Shown here: positions 45,581 to 58,144 of the stretch, piece by piece | Layout of the letters: every line of letters begins with the position of its first letter | Position numbering within the stretch: position 1 is the first letter of the stretch | Notes under the pieces: model-generated | Database searches by the model: none | Told to the model about the DNA's origin: nothing | Seen by the model: only the letters and a program-made list of their open reading frames with translations | Source: Siphonodentalium dalli | Taxonomy: Eukaryota > Mollusca > Scaphopoda > Gadilida > Siphonodentaliidae | DNA: 64,000 nt | Direction: 5' to 3' | Assembly (NCBI GenBank): GCA_032622095.1 | Contig: CP136068.1 | Span: 17,035,729 to 17,099,728 of the forward strand | Made by a program: the position numbers and the translations under genes

Positions 45581-45987
45581 TAATACTATTTCTTTGGCTT
45601 TGCATGGGGTTAAAAAATATTTGATTCGAGTCGAGGAACCCATCAAACAAAGCTCAGAGTTATTAGATATTGATTTTTGAAATTTGTTATTTTCTCGAGA
45701 TGAGTACTAATAATTGCCCTTAACTTCGTAATCTGCTCGAGATGTGTACACCAAAACACTATTCAGACAGACAAGGATGGATAACTCTAAAATCAAGTGG
45801 TAATAATAACGCAATTTTGACTGTGTTCTGGGACAGAAAGAATAGAAATAACGAAACTTCAAATATCGATATCTGATCACCCTGAGCGTTGGTTGGTAGG
45901 TTCCTCGACTCGAATCAATTATTTTTTACCCCCAAATCCAAAGAAATAGTAATATAGGATCCTCTGATCGGATTGAGTACCTTTAAT
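45581..45987 (+). mobile_element. TTAAAGGTACTCAATC MITE, left-truncated
   Basis: Picks up at 'actatttctttggctt' and ends 'cggattgagtacctttaa'. Confidence 0.7.
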
Positions 45988-46219
45988 TGTGTGCAGATGT
46001 GTCAAGGGTGTGCCAACGATCCCGATTGGGGACGCTCTATAACATCCGTATGGTCTATAACACACGGATAGGAACATGTGATCTGAAAGAGACACACATT
46101 ATTTGCTCCATCAAATATGTAACTGAATATAGTGGGACATATGCAGTCTCACCAATTAATCATCGTATGTAAGTTGTGATGGTGTCCACATCACTAGGAC
46201 AATATCACTGTGCAAAATC

Positions 46220-46800
46220 CGACACTGGAAATTATGCAGGAATTTTCGGCCCTACTAAAAGCCGACCGCACCAGTCCGCACCCGACCGCACCTCCCCAGG
46301 GGTCCGAGCGAGATGGGTCATGCACTATCGTGCAAAATATGTACCAAAGTTCCAATCCCAAAGTCGATAGCTCGAGCGGAAACGACACTGTTAACCCCTA
46401 ACTTGCGTCCGGTTCCGTGAAGTACGCAGAACCCTAAAAGACACCGACCGCACCTCCCCTGGCTACCTAACCACGGAAATGGACATCATATATCATGCAG
46501 CGACTACCCCTCTGCATGTATCAATGAGCGATCGGGCAAGTCGCTAACTGTAGCAGAAGTGAATAAATTAACCCATTCGCTGCTGCCGAATTCGCTATGA
46601 ATGTACGCAAAAACGCGGAAAATAACACCCGCCGACCGAAGCGAGATGTGGCATGTACTATCGCACAGAACGGACAATACTTAGTATGTGCCAAACTTCC
46701 AATTCCGAAGTCGATAGCTCGAGCGGAAGCGGCAATGTTAATCCCTAGTGCAGCGACCAGACGCCAAAAGTGGTCGGGTACCCTTACCCACGGTAGAACA
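46220..46800 (-). repeat. approx. 355-bp tandem repeat, inverted array (about 1.7 units)
   Basis: Reverse-complement relatives of the 49865-50830 array: 'aagtcgatagctcgagcgga' at 46363 and 46719, 'gttaacccctaactt', 'cgcacctcccc'. Confidence 0.85.
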
Positions 46801-47039
46801 AGAAGAAACCAATTTTTTTAAAGGAGAAATATATATTGTTCACGAAAATGATAGTAAAACATAACGGTATCGGTGGTGGCTATATTATTGTCAAATCGCC
46901 GACGAACGATACCCACCAGAGATTTTTTTCCAGAAATTAACGATTTTGGTAAGGCGAGCCCTGAGGATAAGTCCTAACTTATTTGCCAACATTGTTGTTG
47001 TTACTAAATCATACAATATCTCTACTTTATAGGGAAAAG

Positions 47040-47740
47040 TGTTGGTTAATTTAGATGTTCCTGCCATTCGGAACAGAATCGCTCTTTTTCACAAAAATAT
47101 TGTTTTTCAAACATTATCATTCAAACGGATATTGCGAAAATGTCGAAATATTTAATCAATATGGCGTCGTGGTTATCTGATAAGCATATGTAAAAAGAAT
47201 GTAACGGATATTTTGAATGGTTTGCAAGATTGTAGCTACCCCTCCCCCAAACACATTTTTGGTCGAAAAAGTTTATTATTTTTGAGAACGATTTTACAAC
47301 ATTTTCTAATTGATCTTAATGGGACCCAATATGAATTGTGTGCTGAAAGGCTGGTCCAAAGATACCGTTTACTTGATTGCAAATGTGCTCAACATTGCAG
47401 ATCCCAGTTACAACAACAACAATTATACCAAAATATTTGTTATAAACAACACGTGATAAACTATATATTGCATATGGCTCAGCAGTTATCTGGACAAAAC
47501 ATATTTGAAGAATTTAACAGAAATGTTTACCGGTTTGCGAGATATTGGATATTTGCTTTTGCTCCCCCGAAATACATATTTATGATAACGAAAACACACA
47601 CTTTTTAAAATTATATGGGACCACATTATGATTCCTGTGACGAAAACCTGATCCGTAGATGCCGCGAGAGTGGCTAAAGATGTCCCCAGCAGGCTTCCAA
47701 ATCCCCAGTTACAACAACACATTTTATTTATAACATGCAT
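47040..47740 (+). repeat. approx. 305-bp tandem repeat, about 2.2 units
   Basis: 'cccagttacaacaacaacaa', 'tttgcnagat', 'ctcccccnaaatacat' and 'gggacc.a.tatga' recur about 300-312 bp apart with heavy divergence. Confidence 0.65.
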
Positions 47741-47929
47741 GCAATTTTTTATTAAAATATAGTGATTTTGTAGAACTGAAGTTATGCATGACTAACAGAT
47801 ACATATCAAAATCATTGTTGCTGTCATAGTGATTGCTGGTGTCCCTCTAAATCGACCAAAATGTAGAAAAACGGATATGTTGTTTTATATCTCATAAACT
47901 AGTCTGACCAACGTTGCAAGCGTTAGCTC

Positions 47930-49750
47930 AATCTTGTTCTATGTTTTGAGGTCCCCTACACTATTAGAAGTATTGAACACACCACGAACTGACAATATAG
48001 CATCAATATTAACCGAGTGTGTGTACAAAGGATGGATATATAAGGAAATACACAATGTCTATGGATTGGTTGGTTCCCGAGATGATGTGGCACTTTACAA
48101 AACGCGGATGAATGGAAAATAGTAAAGGTGATTTTTCTATTTTTCGAAAACACTCTGCCCGATTTAAAATCTTGAACACAACACGAACTAAATATATGTT
48201 ATCCATTAACGGAGAGTGTGATCGGAAGGGCGTTCTGTCAGGGAATACATCTACTATATATTTTGAGAACTACGTATGTGTGTATATATGTGTGTATATA
48301 TATACTTTATAGAATCGAAAACGGCTGCACCGCTCGAGACCAAACTTCCTATCTAAGGGTAAAATCCCACGGGAATGGTCGTCGCGCCATTTTGGAGAAG
48401 CTCCTATCACCCGTTCTCCACTCCCAGTCACAAAAAAACGGCACTGTGGAGTTAATCGCGTTGATAGTTAAAGAGCGTTCGTATCCGCAGTGTCGTTGAT
48501 AAAGGGCGTATGCGTGTATAGTGTTCTTCTTACGTCTGGGTCCAGACATGAGCGTGTTGTGTGATTCTTACGTACTTAGGGCTTCCTAGGAACGGGGAAG
48601 ATTTTCATCGAGTCAGTTTTTCCGCCCGAGGTGATCTTCACCTTGAAACGGGTACCCACAAATGATATATATTAGTGTGTCCTTTATATAGACTCGAACC
48701 GATTGAGCTCAAACTTGCTACCTACGGGAAGTGTCATGGACGGGTTAAATTGTGACCCCGACCTGACCTTGACCTTGAAAATGATCAATTCAAGGTCAAA
48801 TCGAATAAAATTTAAAAAAAAATTAAAAAGGCACTATTTATTAACTCATTGAAAAACAAAAAAAATCAATTAAAAAAATTAAAAATTGTCATGTTTCTGA
48901 CGATTGCCGCCAGTGGCGGGCTAACCTGTTAGTAATTTATATGGGTGGATTGTTTCCCGAAAGCCGGTGTCGCTTTACACAACGCGGCTGCTTGATAAAT
49001 AAGTAAGACGAATTTGTTATGTTTTTAGGATCCTACGCAAATTGAAGTGTTAAAGTTACTGAAATGATTGCTCTCAATATTGAATGAGGATGTGGGTAAA
49101 GCTATGGTAGTAGTATCAGGACTTACACAATATCTATGTATGGATGGGTTGATTCCCGAAAGCCTTTGGCACCTTACAAAAAGCGAATGGCAAATGGTAT
49201 GCAATGGCGAATATTTTATGTTTTGTGTTACCCCTTAACCAAATTAAACTCTTGATCACTGAAGCTGTATTTTCTTAATACTAACTGACTGTTTGAACGA
49301 TATGTAGTACTATCAGGGAATATACAATGTATATGGGTAGTTTGATTCCCGAAATGGGGACTGACAACTACGAAAGTCGAATTTTCTTTGTTTTGATGCC
49401 CCCTATCCCATTCAAAGTCTTATACACACCTTGAACTTAAAGGATTTTCTCCCCATATTAACTGAGGGTGTAGAAACATGGTAGTTATATCAGGAAATGT
49501 TCATCTTTAATGGATGGGTTTGTTCCCGAATGTCTGGGACACTTTACAAAAAGCGGCTAGCAAACGTGAAAGGCGAACTGTCACTGTTTTGGGAGACCCC
49601 TTAGCTCATTTGAACACACCTTGAGCTGAAGTTATATACTCTCAACATTAGCTAAGTGTGTGTATGAAAGTTGATGCCATCAGGCAATTATCAAATTATA
49701 TGAGTTGTTTGGATCAAACCTCGGGTACTTTACCAAAGTGCCATATGAAA
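47930..49750 (+). repeat. degenerate approx. 190-bp tandem repeat with insertion
   Basis: Recurring 'tatggattggttggttcccgaa', 'cactttacaaaa.gcgg' and 'gaactgaa..tat.ctcaatatta' phrases mark at least seven units. A different block at about 48310-48900, including 'gacctgaccttgaccttgaa', interrupts them. Confidence 0.75.
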
Positions 49751-49864
49751 TATAAATAAACGACGATTTTGATGAATATATCACACGCTGTTAACAGTGG
49801 TAATGATATATTAATTATTATAATCAATGCCATGCATGTACTGATAGTGGTGATATTGATTACA

Positions 49865-50830
49865 CTCGAGCTATCGACTTGGGGATTGGAACTTTGGTAC
49901 ACACATGCCGGTCTGTACTGCACGATGATGCATGTCCCATCTCGCCCGGACAAATGGGGGAGGTGCGTCGGTGGGTGTTATTTTCGGCGTTTTTGCGCAC
50001 ATTCATAGCGAATTCGAGAGTAGCGTATAGGTTAATATATTCACATCCGCTACAGACAGGTAGCGGCTTGCCCGATCACCCATGGATGCAGAAGGCTATT
50101 CACTGTATGATATGAAGTCCCTTTCCGTGGCCAGGCAGCTTGGGGATATGCGGTCGGTGGATTTTTGTATTTTGCGTATACCTGACGAATTCGGCCGCAA
50201 GTTAGGGGTTAACAGTGCCGTTTCCACTCGAGATATCGACTTGGGGATTGGAACTTTTGTACATACAGATCTATCCTGCACGTTAGTATATGTCCCTTCT
50301 CGTTCGGTCCCCTTGTGGCAGTGCGGTCGGCGAGTGGTATTTTCGGCGTTTTGCGTCCATTCATAGCAAATTGGCAGCAGCGTATGGGTTAACTTATTCA
50401 CTTAATTCCGCCACAGCTAGCGACTTTCCCGATCGCCAATGAATGCAGAGGGGCATTCGCTGCATGATATAATGTCCATTTCCGTGGTCAGTTAGCCAGG
50501 GGAGGTCCGGGAGGTGCCTTTTTGGATTTTGCGTACCGCCATGACGCAACCGGGCGCAAGTTATGGGTTAACAGTGGCGTTTTCCGCTCGAGTATCGACT
50601 TGGGGGTTGGAACTTTGGTACATACAGGTCCATTCTGCATGCACGATAATGCATGCTCCATCTCGCTCGATCCCCTGGTGGTGGTGCGATCGGCGGGTGT
50701 TATTTTCGGCGTTTTTTGCGTACATTCATACATGTAGCAAATTCGACAGCAACCTATGGGTTAATTTATTCACTTCCACTACAGCTAGCGACTTTCCCGA
50801 TCGCCATGTATGGCGTTTGTGTCCATTTTG
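49865..50830 (+). repeat. 360-bp tandem repeat, about 2.7 units
   Basis: Unit starts at the ctcgag(ct)atcgacttgggg phrase at 49866, 50228 and 50588. Each unit contains 'attttcggcgtttt', 'cattcatagcgaattcg' and 'gcgacttgcccgatcgcc'. It faces the 46220-46800 array. Confidence 0.9.
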
Positions 50831-51445
50831 CCAGCCCCCATCTCTTAGCTCCAACATTTCTGAATAAGTACAACTTTCGGAACTCTTTATACCACGCCAT
50901 GAGATTCCTCGCGTATACATGTATATGAATATGACAATATCTGAGAACAAACCGTTCTATCAATTTCTCTCCCCGATACACAATTCAAATCAAGGACAAC
51001 ACGGACACTTGTAATTATTGTTAATGGCCTCGTTTTGTGTGCACCGGCAAAGAGGTAGACGCCGTTATCATAAATCGTCGTTGATTGTTGTCAGGCAGCC
51101 ACGACGTAGCACGAGCTAGTCGGTAGCCTGCAAAATTGCCAGCCAACAAAACGACAATCGGGCATGGCATTTTTGAAGTTTGCAGTGCAATTTTGCCAGC
51201 GTATGAACGTACCCTAAACGTTGGATGCCGGTGTACGGCAAATTACAAATTACAATATATCTACTGTCGTGCGAATTGGCGCTGTCGCCTTCCAGAAAGA
51301 AACTTTGTCGCCCAGTAATCGACACATACTGTGTTTTTTTTCGATGAAGGTCAACAAACGAGATAAATACGATCGACTGACCACATTTAAGATGAACTAA
51401 CTAACTTGTAATCCGATCCTCTGGTAATTTTTATTAAGTCAGGCC
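50831..51445. other. non-coding, nothing recognised
   Basis: No supported feature. Confidence 0.4.
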
Positions 51446-51775
51446 ATGTTTTTGAGGTTCTTGTTGTTGTTGATGATGTTGTTTATTGCTGTTGTTGTTG
51501 ATATTGTCGTTGATGTTGTTAATGTTGATATTGATGTTATCGTCGTTCATGTTGTTGTTGATGTTGTTGATGATGTTATCGTCGTTCATGTTGTTGTTGA
51601 TGTTGTTGTTGATGCTATTGTTGTTGTTGATGATGTTGTTGTTTTTCTTGATGTTGTTATTATTGGTTTTGTTGATGTCGTTGTTGTTGATGCTGTTGTT
51701 GTTTTTGTTGTTGCTGTTGTTGATGATGCTGTTGTTGTTGGTGATGTTGTTGATGTTGTTGTTTCTGGGAGGAAT
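51446..51775. repeat. (GTTGTTGAT)n strand-skewed low-complexity tract
   Basis: Almost free of C on the plus strand; open in several frames (poly-Leu/Val or poly-Thr/Ser). On the minus strand an open frame 51586-51972 joins a basic segment (EAKRQAIEAKYQVGRH) to the Thr/Ser tract, and a good donor (CCATTGAG/GTAAGT) sits at about 52005. No domain is recognised, so I do not call a gene. Confidence 0.75.
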
Positions 51776-52110
51776 ATGGCATGACGACCTACTTGATATT
51801 TCGCTTCTATTGCTTGTCGCTTTGCTTCTGTTTTTGGGCTTGTGCCAGTAGTTCGTGCATATCCCTCTGTAGCTTTCTCATGGAGTGAACGGAGGAGCCG
51901 CTTATACCCTGCATCACTTTGCGCCTTTGTATACCGTTTATCACATGTTTGTGTGACCCCTTCAGCGTTCAAGATACAATGTATTTATTGCAAAACACTT
52001 ACCTCAATGGGTAGTTGCACAATGATGATGATACATGCAATTAAAGGCCCACTTAATTTTCGAGTCACCGATTATTTGTATTATAGTGCCCTGATATACG
52101 GTTTTAATAA

Positions 52111-54193
52111 TGAAAGTGTCAATGACACTGTAGCTCAACTTGGAAACGGAATAATTTAATGTATTACAGTCAATGGAGCGATTAGGAACGTGGAAAGTTG
52201 AATGTCTAATACTAGTTTATAGACATGAAGAGAAAAGTAAAATCCAAGATGGCTGCTGGCGGCCATGTTTTCAGCCGAATGACCCCAAAATGAGTCGTTC
52301 CCATTTACATGTCATCGTTAACATCCATGACAAATTTTATGACAATCAGACTAAAGGTACGACCTGCAGCCCGTGCTAAAGAATTTAGTCATACAAAGAG
52401 TAAAATCCAAGATGGCTGCCGACGGCCATGTTTTTTCGCCAAATGACCCCAAAATTACTCGTTCCCATCTACATGTCAATATTAACATTCATGACAAATT
52501 TCATGATGATCAGATGAACAGTACGACCTGTGGCCCATGCTAATGGATTGAATTTTGAAATCAAAGATGGCCACTGGCGGCCATGTTTTTTGTCCGAATG
52601 ACCCCAAAATGACTCGTTACCATTTACATTCCAATTTCAAAAGCCATGACAAATTTTATGATGATCAGACTAAAGGTACGTCCTGTAGCCCGTGCTAAAG
52701 GATTTAGTCATACAAAGAGTAAAATACAAGATGGCTGCTGGCGGCCATGTTTTTTGGCCGAATGACCCCAAAATGACTAGTTCCCATCTACATGTCATTG
52801 TTAACATCCATGACACATTTTATGATGATCAGACTAAAGGTACGACCTGCAGCCGTGCTAAAGAATTTAGTCATTCAAAGAGTAAAATCCAAGATGGCTG
52901 CTGGTGGCCATGTTTTTTGGCCGAATGACCCCAAAATTACTCGTTCCCATCTACATGTCAATATTATCATCCATGACAAATTTCATGATCATCAGACAAA
53001 CAGTACGACCTGTGGCCCGTGCTAATGGATTAATTTTTTAAATCCAAGATGGCCGCTGGCGGCCATGTTTTTTGTCCGAATGACCCCAAAATAACTCGTT
53101 CCCATCTACATTCCAATTTCAAGAACCAAGACAAATTTTATGATGATCAGACTAAAGGTACGACCTGTAGCCCGTGCTAAAGGATTTAGTCATACAAAAA
53201 GTAAAATCCAATATGGCTGCTGGCGGCCATGTTTTTTTGCAGAATGACCCCAAAATTACTCGTTCCCATCTACATGTCATTGTTAACATCCATGACACTT
53301 TTTATGATGATCAGACCAAAGGTACGACCTGTAGGCCGTGCCAAAGAATTTAGTCACGCAAAGAGTAAATCTAAGATGGCTGCCGGCGGCCATGTTTTTG
53401 GGCCGAATGACCCCAAAATTACTCGTTCCCATCTACATGACAATGTTAACATTCATGACAAATTTCATGATGATCAGACCAAAGGTGCGACCTGTAGCCC
53501 ATGCTAATGGATTGAATTTTGAAATCCAAGATGGCCACTGGCGGCCATGTTGTTTGTCCGAATGACCCCAAAATGACTCGTTCCCATCTACATTCCAATT
53601 TCAACAGCCATGACAAATTTCATGATGATCAGACTAAAGGTACGACCTGTAGCCCGTGCTAAAGGATTTAGTCATACAAAGAGTAAAATCCAAAATGGCT
53701 GCTGGTGGCCATGTTTTTTTGCCGAATGACCCCAAAATGACTCGTTCCCATCTACATGTCATTATTAACATCCATGAACAAATTTATGATGATCCAACCA
53801 AAGGGACGACATGTAGGCCGTGCCAAAGAATTTAGTCATGCAAAGAGTAAAATCTAAGATGGCTGCCGGTGGCCATGTTTTTTGGCCGAACAACCCCAAA
53901 ATTACTCGTTCCCATCTACATGTCAATATTAACATCCATGACAAATTTCATGATGATCAGACGAACAGTACGACCTGTAGCCTGTGCTAATGGATTGAAT
54001 ATTGAAATCCAAGATTGCCACTGGCGGCCACGACTCGTTCCCATCTATATGTCAATGTCAACAGCTATGACAAATTTCATAATGATCCGACCTGTAACCC
54101 GTGCTAAAGGAAATTGTTGACGCATCACGCACACACACACGGACGACAAAGCCATGGCAATAGCTCAAACTTTACAAAGTAAAGTTGAGCTAA
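52111..54193 (+). mobile_element. satellite-bearing element, copy 1 ('aagatggc' array)
   Basis: Begins tgaaagtgtcaatgacactg then tagctcaacttggaaa and ends 'caaagtaaagttgagctaa', giving inverted TAGCTCAACTT ends. Between are about eleven units of roughly 160 bp: 'aaatccaagatggctgctgg', 'cggccatgttttttggccga', 'atgaccccaaaatgactcgt', 'tccatgacaaattt', 'gatcagactaaaggtacgac'. Two unit types alternate (with or without the 'tttagtcatacaaagagt' spacer). The unit opens long frames without stop by composition; no protein family is recognised. Confidence 0.75.
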
Positions 54194-54196
54194 AAA

Positions 54197-54600
54197 TGGT
54201 TGATTTATAGAAGCATGCATGAATTATATGTCAAAGGGCCATAACTCCATTAAAAAAGATTGGATCAAACCCATATTCGAACTCGATATGTATTTTGGGC
54301 TGAGAAACTCGCATACCAGATTTGGTGCAGGTCAGATAAATATTTTTTTAGTTATGGCAGCATGCATGAATTCTAAGTAGAAAAAGGGCCATAACTCCGT
54401 AAAAAAAACTCGGATCAAACCCATATTCAAACTCGATCTGTATTTGGTGCTGAGAAATTCATATACAAAATTTGGTTCCGATCAGATAGAAAAAATTTCA
54501 GTTATCGCACCATGCGTAAAGTGTCTACATACAGACAGATGGACGGACGGACTAATAACGAGTGGTCAATCCGGACAACGACACTATGTTTACCATACTA
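54197..54600 (+). repeat. approx. 130-bp 'gggccataactcc' tandem module plus acggacgg tail
   Basis: Two units carrying 'aagggccataactcc', 'ggatcaaacccatattc' and 'gctgagaaa', then 'gacagatggacggacggact' and 'accatactatggtatgggta'. Confidence 0.7.
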
Positions 54601-54751
54601 TGGTATGGGTAAACATAAAAAGTGTTAATAGCCTATATATACATAATAGTGTAAAAACTGCCACATGTAGAACTTATAATTGATCAAAAATATGATTACA
54701 GGATTCAATATATCAGTACCTAACTGTATTCAAAAGCTCAAATAATTTGTC

Positions 54752-55078
54752 TTAACCCTTTACCCAACAGAAGGGCCCTGTGCCAGTGCATTCTCTTATA
54801 TATGCGAGTCGACCATAGGTCGCCTCGCATATATAAGAGAATGAATTGGCTTAACACATTAAAAATTATAAAATTGTTAAAGAATGTAAGAAAAAATGGT
54901 AAAAAGTTTTTTAGGCCAATGCATTCTCTTATATATGCGAGGCGACCTATGGTCGACTCGCATATATAAGAGAATGCATTGGCACAGGGCATAACTGTAA
55001 CTATCACAATGTGGTCAAGGAGCCGGTTCCAATGATATCCATATTTGTATGGTTCTTTTGAGACAGACCGAAGATATA
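54752..55078 (+). mobile_element. piggyBac-like double-hairpin MITE, copy E (right-truncated)
   Basis: Left end ttaaccctttacccaaca and both hairpins present. The copy breaks off at 'gaccgaagatat' exactly where satellite-element copy 2 begins. Confidence 0.85.
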
Positions 55079-55760
55079 TGAAAGTGTCAATGACACTGTA
55101 GCTCAACTTGGAAAGGGAATAATTTAATCTATTACAGTCAATGGAGCGATTAGGAATGTGGAAAGTTGAATGTCTAATACTAGTTTATAGACATGAAGAG
55201 AAAAGTAAAATCCAAGATGGCTGCTGACGGCCATGTCTTCGGCCGAATGACCCCAAAATGATTATATCCCATCCACATGTCATCGTTAACATCCATGACA
55301 AAATTTTATGACGATCAGACTAAAGGTACGACCTGTAGCCCATGCTAATGGATTGAATTTAGTCATACAAAGAGTAAAATCCAAGATGGCTGCTGGCGGC
55401 CATGTTTTTTGGCCGAATGACCTCAAAATGACTCGTTCCAATCTACATGTCATTGCTAACATCCATGACAAATTTTATGATGATCAGACTAAAGGTACGA
55501 CCTGTAGCCCGTGCTAATGGATTGAATTTTGAAATCAAAGATGGCCACTGGCGGCCATGTTTTTTGGACAAATGACCCCAAAATGACTCGTTCCCATCTA
55601 CATGTTAATGTCAACATCCATGACAAATTTCATAATAATTGGACCAAAGGTACGAACTGTAGCCCGTGCTAAAGGAAATTGTTGACGCATCACGCACACA
55701 CGGACGACGGATACCAAGCCATGGCAATAGCTCAAACTTTACAAAGTAAAGTTGAGCTAA
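55079..55760 (+). mobile_element. satellite-bearing element, copy 2 (short)
   Basis: Identical start and end to copy 1 (tgaaagtgtcaatgacactg ... aaagttgagctaa) but only about three 160-bp units. Confidence 0.75.
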
Positions 55761-56177
55761 CAATATATGACATAAAATCATAAGTATCATACTATAATTA
55801 ATCACCATTTGGAACGTATGTGTCTCAGAAGATGCCCATAGAGAAATAGAAAACAGCTTAAATCATAGAAAGATTTCACCCATTATGGTTCCCAGAATGC
55901 AACAGAATTCAAACTGTAGTTTATTTTCAATGGAAAGGGATTAGCCCGGATTACTCTATATCTAAATATATAGAGTTTTCCCCCTTCCATTGAAAAAATA
56001 GACTGTGTAGAAACTTCAGCACAGAACAGACGTCGGTTTCTGAACAAAAATTTATATAATGTGATCTGGTGGTTTGAATATTAAGTGGGCCTTTAAAGAT
56101 GCTGTGTCTCGTTTTCGGTGGCTACCGCCAATTGGTGTGCATCAGTATCGGTAGACTAATTAATAGGTAAAATCGAA

Positions 56178-56870
56178 AAATGACTAATTAAGGGCCATAA
56201 CTCTATCAAATTTTATCGGGCCAGGCTGGTTTTCGAACTCGTCCGAAATATTCTTGGCAAGTATGTCTATTCCAAATTTTAAACAAATCGGAGGACGTTT
56301 GTTGAAGTTATCGCGCTAACGAGCTAAAAATTCACAAAAAATGACTAATTAAGGGCCATAACTCTATCAAATTTTATTGGGCCAGGCTGGTTTTCGAACT
56401 CGTCCAGGATATTATTGGAAGACACTTATATACCAAATTTTAGTTGAATCGGATGACGTTTGTTGAAGTTATCGCGCTAACGAGCTGAAAATTCGTGAAA
56501 AATGACTACTTAAGGACCATAACTCTATCAAATTTTATCGGACCGGGCCGGTTTTCTAACTCGTCCGAGGTATTCTTGGGAGACACCTATATCCCAAATT
56601 TCAATCGAATCAGATAGCGTTTGTTGAAGTTGTTGCGCTAACGAGCCTAAAATCAGTGAAAAATGGCAAAGGGCCATAACTCTGTAATAAATGTGCGGAC
56701 GAACCCGATTTTTTGTCTGCCGCTTACGTGCATGGATATGTACTCACACACCAAATTTTTTTAATCCGTCAATAAACGGTTGAGTTATAACCAAAACACG
56801 CCGCCCGCCCCCCGACCGCCCACCCACCGTCCCTCATCAAACTATAAGTCGAGTTTTGGAAAAAAACTCG
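56178..56870 (+). repeat. approx. 157-bp 'agggccataactctatcaaa' tandem repeat, four units
   Basis: Units begin aaaatgactaattaagggcc and include 'ggctggttttcgaactcgtc', 'caaattt' and 'gttgaagttatcgcgctaac'. They end in a C-rich 'cgcccgccccccgaccgccc' tail and an inverted gtcgagtttt/aaaactcgac pair. Confidence 0.85.
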
Positions 56871-56874
56871 ACTA

Positions 56875-57284
56875 AAAATATATGCCATATTATATACCAT
56901 TTGAAAGAGGAAGCTCCAAAACATTGTATTATCAACTTATCCGGTGTAATAAACTGTGGACATGTTGTTTTTGTTGAGTTTTGTCCTCAAGATTGAAGTA
57001 AAAATCAGTATTATTTTCAATGCAGGGGGAATAACTCTATATATTAACGATAGAGTTCTTCCCCTTTCATTGAAAAAGATTAAATTCTGTTGCATTCTGG
57101 ATGTTAGAGGGGGGAAAGTCTTCAGCAGTTTTCTATTTCTCTGTGGGCATCTTCTGAGACACAGATGTTTCAAATAGTGATGAATAATAGTATTTTAATC
57201 ATATTTTATGGCATAGATTGTTAATAAAACCGTATATCAAGTCACTATAAAAAAAATAATCGGAGACTCGAAAATCACCAAAAA
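56875..57284 (+). mobile_element. TTAAAGGCCCACTTAAT MITE, end-eroded copy
   Basis: Aligns to 41091-41390 with additional internal sequence including 'ctctatatattaacgataga', a short hairpin. Confidence 0.7.
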
Positions 57285-57299
57285 AACAGGCAATTATTT

Positions 57300-57560
57300 A
57301 GAAGTAAAACAAAACGCCAACTTTTGATGTAAAATCAGCCATCAATTTTCAACAACTTTGATGTGTGTCAGAAGGAATTCAGTCATATCTGGAGTCTGAC
57401 AATGCATAAAAGGACCAACGATTTTACATCAAAAGCTGGCATTTTTTGTACTTAAAAACCTGTTGCCTGTTTTTATTATTTTTGCATCAAAAGCTGGCAA
57501 TTTTACATCAAAACTCTTCAGTTGCATCAAAAGTCATCAGTTACTGGCGTAACACACTGT
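57300..57560. repeat. dispersed 'tacatcaaaa' repeat, second block
   Basis: Both orientations of ttttgatgtaaaat/attttacatcaaaa plus 'agctggcaattttacatca'; related to 2510-2760. Confidence 0.6.
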
Positions 57561-58140
57561 GGTCATGAAGTTTGAGTTAATTATTTCAACCCAGGGGTGT
57601 GGATATGGAGATGTGTTTGTATGCACCTTAAGTCTGGAATGAGTGGGATACTAGTACATGTAAGTATATGTCTTGCAATAATTGCAACATCAGAGATTTT
57701 ACCATGATTTACCGCTTTACAATACACGGATAATGGTGCTGAGATAGGTTGCCTGCATGTAAATATAATTGTCTACTCAGTACAGCTTTCCATAATGTAT
57801 GTAACTCATTAGCATAGCCCTCTTATTTTCCCTGTGATAAACTCAGGAGTTGTTTTATTTTTCGCACTGTTTTAAATTTATGTACCGATGGGTTTGCAAA
57901 AAAAATTTCTTCAATGATTTGACTTTGCATTAGACATCAGACATAAACTAGAGATGGGCGTGTTCCAGATGGGACTGAGGTATACCCCCAGTATTCAACA
58001 TGTTATTTGAATGTTGTAGCCATTACTGTATATTGGGCACTGAAATTATGTGAACAGGTAACCCTAAATCCCCTAAGCCCTAACACTAATCTTAAACCTC
58101 TTAACCCTTAATCCTAATCGTAAAACATATTGACTGAAAA
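57561..58140. other. non-coding, nothing recognised
   Basis: Contains a short irregular 'aaccctaaatcccctaagcc' stretch (about 58060-58120) not organised as an array. Confidence 0.4.
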
Positions 58141-58144
58141 ATGT

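Larger units (their letters stand above)
52041..56096 (-). mobile_element. TTAAAGGCCCACTTAAT MITE split by a 3.65-kb nested block
   Basis: The outer arms 52041-52110 and 55761-56096 end in TTAAAGGCCCACTTAA and TTAAGTGGGCCTTTAA. Placed side by side, 'acggttttaataa' and 'caatatatgacataaaatc' reconstitute the continuous sequence seen (inverted) at 41330 and 57215, so the block 52111-55760 entered one MITE. Confidence 0.75.

Noticed and set aside
45338-45646. Exon in the GC-richer patch
   Set aside because: Open on both strands, strand undecided, no domain; the apparent donor sits at the junction with a MITE.
48765-48785. Nuclear-receptor element from tgaccttgacctt repeats
   Set aside because: The phrase lies inside a degenerate repeat block far from any gene; short motif matches of this kind are expected by chance and by repeat content.
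51446-51972. Thr/Ser-rich mucin-like or poly-Val/Leu proteins
   Set aside because: Low-complexity tract open in several frames. The basic N-terminal part on the minus strand has no recognised domain and the nearby good donor lies upstream of it rather than at its end.
58055-58125. Telomere-like ccctaa repeats
   Set aside because: Only a few irregular near-matches (ccctaaatcccctaagccctaac) without a regular hexamer; not an interstitial telomere array.
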